Positions 54,776-64,000 of a stretch of 64,000 nucleotides of DNA are shown here, one piece after another (position 1 is the stretch's first letter; every line of letters starts with the position of its first letter). The DNA is from Nemertoderma westbladi (taxonomy: Eukaryota > Xenacoelomorpha > Nemertodermatida > Nemertodermatidae), in contig JAUCBJ010004054.1 in assembly GCA_032718475.1 (NCBI GenBank), forward strand, positions 1-64,000, written 5' to 3'. The position numbers and the translations under genes were made by a program. The notes under the pieces were generated by a model. It saw nothing but the letters and a program-made list of their open reading frames with translations. It was not told the DNA's origin and did not search any database.

Positions 54776-54889
54776 GTTTTCGATATAGTTATAAACGGGC
54801 AGCACACTGTAGTTCGGGAACTCGATGTATTCGATAAAGTTGGACGGGGAACGGCCCACGACGAATACATTCCCTTTATAGTCACTAAG
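54776..54889 (+). CDS. MLEC: Malectin, coding exon 3
   Basis: 38 codons, phase 0 in and out: VFDIVINGQHTVVRELDVF, then DKVGRGTAHDEYIPF, then IVTK. This matches the malectin VFDVxLNGxxVVKDLDIF and DRVGHSTAHDEIIP blocks. The donor is AAG|GTTAGA. The minisatellite starts about 12 bases past this junction, so the next intron opens straight into it. Confidence 0.92.
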
Positions 54890-54900
54890 GTTAGATCTAT

Positions 54901-57900
54901 GTTACTGTACCCACGTCCTTTATAGACTCAGTACCAACATACAACTGGTACCGTTACTGTACCCACGTCCTTTATAGACTCAGTACCAACATACAACTGG
55001 TGCCGTTACTGTACCCACGTCCTTTATAGACTCAGTACCAACATACAACTGGTACCGTTACTGTACCCACGTCCTTTATAGACTCAGTACCAACATACAA
55101 CTGGTACCGTTACTGTACCCACGTCCTTTATATTATAGACTCAGTACCAACATACAACTGGTACCGTTACTGTACCCACGTCCTTTATATTATAGACTCA
55201 GTACCAACATACAACTGGTGCCGTTACTGTACCCACGTCCTTTATATTATAGACTCAGTACCAACATACAACTGGTACCGTTACTGTACCCACGTCCTTT
55301 ATATTATAGACTCAGTACCAACATACAACTGGTACCGTTACTGTACCCACGTCCTTTATATTATAGACTCAGTACCAACATACAACTGGTACCGTTACTG
55401 TACCCACGTCCTTTATAGACTCAGTACCAACATACAACTGGTACCGTTACTGTACCCACGTCCTTTATATTATAGACTCAGTACCAACATACAACTGGTG
55501 CCGTTACTGTACCCACGTCCTTTATATTATAGACTCAGTACCAACATACAACTGGTACCGTTACTGTACCCACGTCCTTTATATTATAGACTCAGTACCA
55601 ACATACAACTGGTACCGTTACTGTACCCACGTCCTTTATATTATAGACTCAGTACCAACATACAACTGGTGCCGTTACTGTACCCACGTCCTTTATATTA
55701 TAGACTCAGTACCAACATACAACTGGTACCGTTACTGTACCCACGTCCTTTATATTATAGACTCAGTACCAACATACAACTGGTACCGTTACTGTACCCA
55801 CGTCCTTTATATTATAGACTCAGTACCAACATACAACTGGTACCGTTACTGTACCCACGTCCTTTATAGACTCAGTACCAACATACAACTGGTACCGTTA
55901 CTGTACCCACGTCCTTTATATTATAGACTCAGTACCAACATACAACTGGTGCCGTTACTGTACCCACGTCCTTTATATTATAGACTCAGTACCAACATAC
56001 AACTGGTACCGTTACTGTACCCACGTCCTTTATATTATAGACTCAGTACCAACATACAACTGGTACCGTTACTGTACCCACGTCCTTTATATTATAGACT
56101 CAGTACCAACATACAACTGGTGCCGTTACTGTACCCACGTCCTTTATATTATAGACTCAGTACCAACATACAACTGGTACCGTTACTGTACCCACGTCCT
56201 TTATAGACTCAGTACCAACATACAACTGGTGCCGTTACTGTACCCACGTCCTTTATATTATAGACTCAGTACCAACATACAACTGGTACCGTTACTGTAC
56301 CCACGTCCTTTATATTATAGACTCAGTACCAACATACAACTGGTACCGTTACTGTACCCACGTCCTTTATATTATAGACTCAGTACCAACATACAACTGG
56401 TACCGTTACTGTACCCACGTCCTTTATATTATAGACTCAGTACCAACATACAACTGGTACCGTTACTGTACCCACGTCCTTTATATTATAGACTCAGTAC
56501 CAACATACAACTGGTACCGTTACTGTACCCACGTCCTTTATAGACTCAGTACCAACATACAACTGGTACCGTTACTGTACCCACGTCCTTTATATTATAG
56601 ACTCAGTACCAACATACAACTGGTACCGTTACTGTACCCACGTCCTTTATATTATAGACTCAGTACCAACATACAACTGGTGCCGTTACTGTACCCACGT
56701 CCTTTATATTATAGACTCAGTACCAACATACAACTGGTACCGTTACTGTACCCACGTCCTTTATATTATAGACTCAGTACCAACATACAACTGGTACCGT
56801 TACTGTACCCACGTCCTTTATAGACTCAGTACCAACATACAACTGGTACCGTTACTGTACCCACGTCCTTTATAGACTCAGTACCAACATACAACTGGTA
56901 CCGTTACTGTACCCACGTCCTTTATAGACTCAGTACCAACATACAACTGGTACCGTTACTGTACCCACGTCCTTTATAGACTCAGTACCAACATACAACT
57001 GGTACCGTTACTGTACCCACGTCCTTTATAGACTCAGTACCAACATACAACTGGTACCGTTACTGTACCCACGTCCTTTATATTATAGACTCAGTACCAA
57101 CATACAACTGGTACCGTTACTGTACCCACGTCCTTTATATTATAGACTCAGTACCAACATACAACTGGTACCGTTACTGTACCCACGTCCTTTATATTAT
57201 AGACTCAGTACCAACATACAACTGGTACCGTTACTGTACCCACGTCCTTTATATTATAGACTCAGTACCAACATACAACTGGTACCGTTACTGTACCCAC
57301 GTCCTTTATATTATAGACTCAGTACCAACATACAACTGGTACCGTTACTGTACCCACGTCCTTTATATTATAGACTCAGTACCAACATACAACTGGTACC
57401 GTTACTGTACCCACGTCCTTTATATTATAGACTCAGTACCAACATACAACTGGTACCGTTACTGTACCCACGTCCTTTATATTATAGACTCAGTACCAAC
57501 ATACAACTGGTACCGTTACTGTACCCACGTCCTTTATATTATAGACTCAGTACCAACATACAACTGGTACCGTTACTGTACCCACGTCCTTTATATTATA
57601 GACTCAGTACCAACATACAACTGGTACCGTTACTGTACCCACGTCCTTTATAGACTCAGTACCAACATACAACTGGTACCGTTACTGTACCCACGTCCTT
57701 TATAGACTCAGTACCAACATACAACTGGTACCGTTACTGTACCCACGTCCTTTATATTATAGACTCAGTACCAACATACAACTGGTACCGTTACTGTACC
57801 CACGTCCTTTATAGACTCAGTACCAACATACAACTGGTACCGTTACTGTACCCACGTCCTTTATATTATAGACTCAGTACCAACATACAACTGGTACCGT

Positions 57901-60900
57901 TACTGTACCCACGTCCTTTATATTATAGACTCAGTACCAACATACAACTGGTACCGTTACTGTACCCACGTCCTTTATATTATAGACTCAGTACCAACAT
58001 ACAACTGGTACCGTTACTGTACCCACGTCCTTTATAGACTCAGTACCAACATACAACTGGTACCGTTACTGTACCCACGTCCTTTATATTATAGACTCAG
58101 TACCAACATACAACTGGTACCGTTACTGTACCCACGTCCTTTATATTATAGACTCAGTACCAACATACAACTGGTACCGTTACTGTACCCACGTCCTTTA
58201 TATTATAGACTCAGTACCAACATACAACTGGTACCGTTACTGTACCCACGTCCTTTTTTATAGACTCAGTACCAACATACAACTGGTACCGTTACTGTAC
58301 CCACGTCCTTTATATTATAGACTCAGTACCAACATACAACTGGTACCGTTACTGTACCCACGTCCTTTATATTATAGACTCAGTACCAACATACAACTGG
58401 TACCGTTACTGTACCCACGTCCTTTATATTATAGACTCAGTACCAACATACAACTGGTACCGTTACTGTACCCACGTCCTTTATAGACTCAGTACCAACA
58501 TACAACTGGTACCGTTACTGTACCCACGTCCTTTATATTATAGACTCAGTACCAACATACAACTGGTACCGTTACTGTACCCACGTCCTTTATAGACTCA
58601 GTACCAACATACAACTGGTACCGTTACTGTACCCACGTCCTTATATTATAGACTCAGTACCAACATACAACTGGTACCGTTACTGTACCCACGTCCTTTA
58701 TATTATAGACTCAGTACCAACATACAACTGGTACCGTTACTGTACCCACGTCCTTTATATTATAGACTCAGTACCAACATACAACTGGTACCGTTACTGT
58801 ACCCACGTCCTTTATAGACTCAGTACCAACATACAACTGGTACCGTTACTGTACCCACGTCCTTTATAGACTCAGTACCAACATACAACTGGTACCGTTA
58901 CTGTACCCACGTCCTTTATATTATAGACTCAGTACCAACATACAACTGGTACCGTTACTGTACCCACGTCCTTTATAGACTCAGTACCAACATACAACTG
59001 GTACCGTTACTGTACCCACGTCCTTTATAGACTCAGTACCAACATACAACTGGTACCGTTACTGTACCCACGTCCTTTATATTATAGACTCAGTACCAAC
59101 ATACAACTGGTACCGTTACTGTACCCACGTCCTTTATAGACTCAGTACCAACATACAACTGGTACCGTTACTGTACCCACGTCCTTTATAGACTCAGTAC
59201 CAACATACAACTGGTACCGTTACTGTACCCACGTCCTTTATAGACTCAGTACCAACATACAACTGGTACCGTTACTGTACCCACGTCCTTTATAGACTCA
59301 GTACCAACATACAACTGGTACCGTTACTGTACCCACGTCCTTTATAGACTCAGTACCAACATACAACTGGTACCGTTACTGTACCCACGTCCTTTATTAT
59401 AGACTCAGTACCAACATACAACTGGTACCGTTACTGTACCCACGTCCTTTATAGACTCAGTACCAACATACAACTGGTACCGTTACTGTACCCACGTCCT
59501 TTATAGACTCAGTACCAACATACAACTGGTACCGTTACTGTACCCACGTCCTTTATAGACTCAGTACCAACATACAACTGGTACCGTTACTGTACCCACG
59601 TCCTTTTTTATAGACTCAGTACCAACATACAACTGGTACCGTTACTGTACCCACGTCCTTTATAGACTCAGTACCAACATACAACTGGTACCGTTACTGT
59701 ACCCACGTCCTTTATAGACTCAGTACCAACATACAACTGGTACCGTTACTGTACCCACGTCCTTTATAGACTCAGTACCAACATACAACTGGTACCGTTA
59801 CTGTACCCACGTCCTTTATAGACTCAGTACCAACATACAACTGGTACCGTTACTGTACCCACGTCCTTTATAGACTCAGTACCAACATACAACTGGTACC
59901 GTTACTGTACCCACGTCCTTTATAGACTCAGTACCAACATACAACTGGTACCGTTACTGTACCCACGTCCTTTATTATAGACTCAGTACCAACATACAAC
60001 TGGTACCGTTACTGTACCCACGTCCTTTATAGACTCAGTACCAACATACAACTGGTACCGTTACTGTACCCACGTCCTTTATATTATAGACTCAGTACCA
60101 ACATACAACTGGTACCGTTACTGTACCCACGTCCTTTATAGACTCAGTACCAACATACAACTGGTACCGTTACTGTACCCACGTCCTTTATATTATAGAC
60201 TCAGTACCAACATACAACTGGTACCGTTACTGTACCCACGTCCTTTATAGACTCAGTACCAACATACAACTGGTACCGTTACTGTACCCACGTCCTTTAT
60301 AGACTCAGTACCAACATACAACTGGTACCGTTACTGTACCCACGTCCTTTATATTATAGACTCAGTACCAACATACAACTGGTACCGTTACTGTACCCAC
60401 GTCCTTTATAGACTCAGTACCAACATACAACTGGTACCGTTACTGTACCCACGTCCTTTATATTATAGACTCAGTACCAACATACAACTGGTACCGTTAC
60501 TGTACCCACGTCCTTTATATAGACTCAGTACCAACATACAACTGGTACCGTTACTGTACCCACGTCCTTTATATTATAGACTCAGTACCAACATACAACT
60601 GGTACCGTTACTGTACCCACGTCCTTTATATTATAGACTCAGTACCAACATACAACTGGTACCGTTACTGTACCCACGTCCTTTATTATAGACTCAGTAC
60701 CAACATACAACTGGTACCGTTACTGTACCCACGTCCTTTTATAGACTCAGTACCAACATACAACTGGTACCGTTACTGTACCCACGTCCTTTATATTATA
60801 GACTCAGTACCAACATACAACTGGTACCGTTACTGTACCCACGTCCTTTATAGACTCAGTACCAACATACAACTGGTACCGTTACTGTACCCACGTCCTT

Positions 60901-63900
60901 TATATTATAGACTCAGTACCAACATACAACTGGTACCGTTACTGTACCCACGTCCTTTATATTATAGACTCAGTACCAACATACAACTGGTACCGTTACT
61001 GTACCCACGTCCTTTATATATAGACTCAGTACCAACATACAACTGGTACCGTTACTGTACCCACGTCCTTTTATAGACTCAGTACCAACATACAACTGGT
61101 ACCGTTACTGTACCCACGTCCTTTATAGACTCAGTACCAACATACAACTGGTACCGTTACTGTACCCACGTCCTTTATAGACTCAGTACCAACATACAAC
61201 TGGTACCGTTACTGTACCCACGTCCTTTATAGACTCAGTACCAACATACAACTGGTACCGTTACTGTACCCACGTCCTTTATAGACTCAGTACCAACATA
61301 CAACTGGTACCGTTACTGTACCCACGTCCTTTATATTATAGACTCAGTACCAACATACAACTGGTACCGTTACTGTACCCACGTCCTTTATATTATAGAC
61401 TCAGTACCAACATACAACTGGTACCGTTACTGTACCCACGTCCTTTATATTATAGACTCAGTACCAACATACAACTGGTACCGTTACTGTACCCACGTCC
61501 TTTATATTATAGACTCAGTACCAACATACAACTGGTACCGTTACTGTACCCACGTCCTTTATAGACTCAGTACCAACATACAACTGGTACCGTTACTGTA
61601 CCCACGTCCTTTATATTATAGACTCAGTACCAACATACAACTGGTACCGTTACTGTACCCACGTCCTTTATAGACTCAGTACCAACATACAACTGGTACC
61701 GTTACTGTACCCACGTCCTTTATATTATAGACTCAGTACCAACATACAACTGGTACCGTTACTGTACCCACGTCCTTTATATTATAGACTCAGTACCAAC
61801 ATACAACTGGTACCGTTACTGTACCCACGTCCTTTATAGACTCAGTACCAACATACAACTGGTACCGTTACTGTACCCACGTCCTTTATAGACTCAGTAC
61901 CAACATACAACTGGTACCGTTACTGTACCCACGTCCTTTATATTATAGACTCAGTACCAACATACAACTGGTACCGTTACTGTACCCACGTCCTTTATAG
62001 ACTCAGTACCAACATACAACTGGTACCGTTACTGTACCCACGTCCTTTATATTATAGACTCAGTACCAACATACAACTGGTACCGTTACTGTACCCACGT
62101 CCTTTATAGACTCAGTACCAACATACAACTGGTACCGTTACTGTACCCACGTCCTTTATAGACTCAGTACCAACATACAACTGGTACCGTTACTGTACCC
62201 ACGTCCTTTATAGACTCAGTACCAACATACAACTGGTACCGTTACTGTACCCACGTCCTTTATATTATAGACTCAGTACCAACATACAACTGGTACCGTT
62301 ACTGTACCCACGTCCTTTATAGACTCAGTACCAACATACAACTGGTACCGTTACTGTACCCACGTCCTTTATATTATAGACTCAGTACCAACATACAACT
62401 GGTACCGTTACTGTACCCACGTCCTTTATAGACTCAGTACCAACATACAACTGGTACCGTTACTGTACCCACGTCCTTTATAGACTCAGTACCAACATAC
62501 AACTGGTACCGTTACTGTACCCACGTCCTTTATATTATAGACTCAGTACCAACATACAACTGGTACCGTTACTGTACCCACGTCCTTTATATTATAGACT
62601 CAGTACCAACATACAACTGGTACCGTTACTGTACCCACGTCCTTTATAGACTCAGTACCAACATACAACTGGTACCGTTACTGTACCCACGTCCTTTATA
62701 TTATAGACTCAGTACCAACATACAACTGGTACCGTTACTGTACCCACGTCCTTTATATTATAGACTCAGTACCAACATACAACTGGTACCGTTACTGTAC
62801 CCACGTCCTTTATATTATAGACTCAGTACCAACATACAACTGGTACCGTTACTGTACCCACGTCCTTTTATAGACTCAGTACCAACATACAACTGGTACC
62901 GTTACTGTACCCACGTCCTTATATTATAGACTCAGTACCAACATACAACTGGTACCGTTACTGTACCCACGTCCTTTATAGACTCAGTACCAACATACAA
63001 CTGGTGCCGTTACTGTACCCACGTCCTTTATATTATAGACTCAGTACCAACATACAACTGGTACCGTTACTGTACCCACGTCCTTTATAGACTCAGTACC
63101 AACATACAACTGGTGCTGTTACTGTACCCACGTCCTTTATATTATAGACTCAGTACCAACATACAACTGGTACCGTTACTGTACCCACGTCCTTTATAGA
63201 CTCAGTACCAACATACAACTGGTACCGTTACTGTACCCACGTCCTTTATAGACTCAGTACCAACATACAACTGGTACCGTTACTGTACCCACGTCCTTTA
63301 TAGACTCAGTACCAACATACAACTGGTACCGTTACTGTACCCACGTCCTTTATATTATAGACTCAGTACCAACATACAACTGGTGCCGTTACTGTACCCA
63401 CGTCCTTTATATTATAGACTCAGTACCAACATACAACTGGTACCGTTACTGTACCCACGTCCTTTATAGACTCAGTACCAACATACAACTGGTACCGTTA
63501 CTGTACCCACGTCCTTTATATTATAGACTCAGTACCAACATACAACTGGTACCGTTACTGTACCCACGTCCTTTATAGACTCAGTACCAACATACAACTG
63601 GTGCTGTTACTGTACCCACGTCCTTTATATTATAGACTCAGTACCAACATACAACTGGTACCGTTACTGTACCCACGTCCTTTATAGACTCAGTACCAAC
63701 ATACAACTGGTACCGTTACTGTACCCACGTCCTTTATATTATAGACTCAGTACCAACATACAACTGGTGCTGTTACTGTACCCACGTCCTTTATATTATA
63801 GACTCAGTACCAACATACAACTGGTACCGTTACTGTACCCACGTCCTTTATAGACTCAGTACCAACATACAACTGGTACCGTTACTGTACCCACGTCCTT

Positions 63901-64000
63901 TATATTATAGACTCAGTACCAACATACAACTGGTACCGTTACTGTACCCACGTCCTTTATAGACTCAGTACCAACATACAACTGGTGCTGTTACTGTACC
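54901..64000 (+). repeat. Giant 52/57-bp minisatellite in malectin intron 3
   Basis: About 165 units, continuing past the window end. The short unit (52 bp) joins GACTCAGTACCAACATAC, AACTGGTACCGTTACTG, TACCCACGTCC and TTTATA. The long unit (57 bp) inserts TTATA before GACTC. Short and long units are interspersed with few other changes. A point variant GGTGCC (for GGTACC) is frequent in the first ~1.8 kb and reappears, with GGTGCT, only in the last ~1 kb; I saw none in between. Runs of long units give open frames of 19-residue repeats that are not genes. Each unit carries a GGTACC palindrome. Confidence 0.97.

Noticed and set aside
54554-54859. 101-codon minus-strand frame
   Set aside because: Shadow of malectin intron 2 and exon 3 on the opposite strand.
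55218-56543. Repeat proteins of 19-residue units (LYPRPLYYRLSTNIQ)
   Set aside because: They exist only where consecutive 57-bp units (19 codons) occur; 52-bp units break the frame, with no start context or domain.

Overview
The window is animal nuclear DNA, most likely from a marine invertebrate. The evidence is spliced exons of a malectin gene, an arylsulfatase first exon with a canonical splice donor, an intronless ribulose-phosphate 3-epimerase gene, and a typical metazoan transposon set: several APE-type LINEs, a BEL/Pao LTR element, a mariner-like DNA element and small foldback elements. The phylum cannot be fixed from the sequence. There is no operon organisation, ribosome binding site or CRISPR array.

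Layout. 0-5.5 kb: a LINE fragment (minus strand) with arrays of the same ~29-30-bp minisatellite at both ends, then an unrecognised secreted, cysteine-rich and possibly GPI-anchored protein. 5.5-18.7 kb: mostly AT-rich non-coding DNA with a dispersed repeat, a LINE C-terminal fragment, two foldback elements (one whose inverted ends are themselves tandem arrays), a mariner-like element with ~285-bp inverted repeats and a decayed transposase, and a pair of 1.09-kb direct repeats around a 1.9-kb centre. 18.7-19 kb: arylsulfatase exon 1 (minus). 19.9-32.6 kb: a 5.9-kb array of a 28-bp minisatellite, a decayed BEL/Pao gag-protease region, then the same minisatellite in inverted orientation. 32.6-42.7 kb: a decayed LINE (minus), then a very large LINE (plus) with a Ser/Thr-rich repeat protein, a Ulp1-type cysteine protease region, a coiled coil, an RRM-like segment, an APE endonuclease and a reverse transcriptase. 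43.6-44.7 kb: an intact intronless 377-residue orphan gene. 45.2-48.9 kb: a 37-bp minisatellite, a small membrane-protein ORF, ribulose-phosphate 3-epimerase, and an 18-bp minisatellite that supplies the epimerase stop codon. 49.4-52.3 kb: another decayed LINE (minus). 53-64 kb: a 205-bp foldback element, then malectin exons 1-3 (plus), followed by a >9-kb array of 52/57-bp units that starts about 12 bp after the exon 3 splice junction and runs off the window.

The host genes are unrelated housekeeping or secretory genes with no shared pathway. What ties the window together is the way its six large minisatellites sit: each abuts or overlaps a coding sequence or transposon border, and in several cases the adjoining coding sequence resembles the repeat unit. 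The two items most worth following up are that pattern (with the array-ended foldback structures) and the large LINE with a Ulp1-like protease region upstream of an APE/RT ORF.
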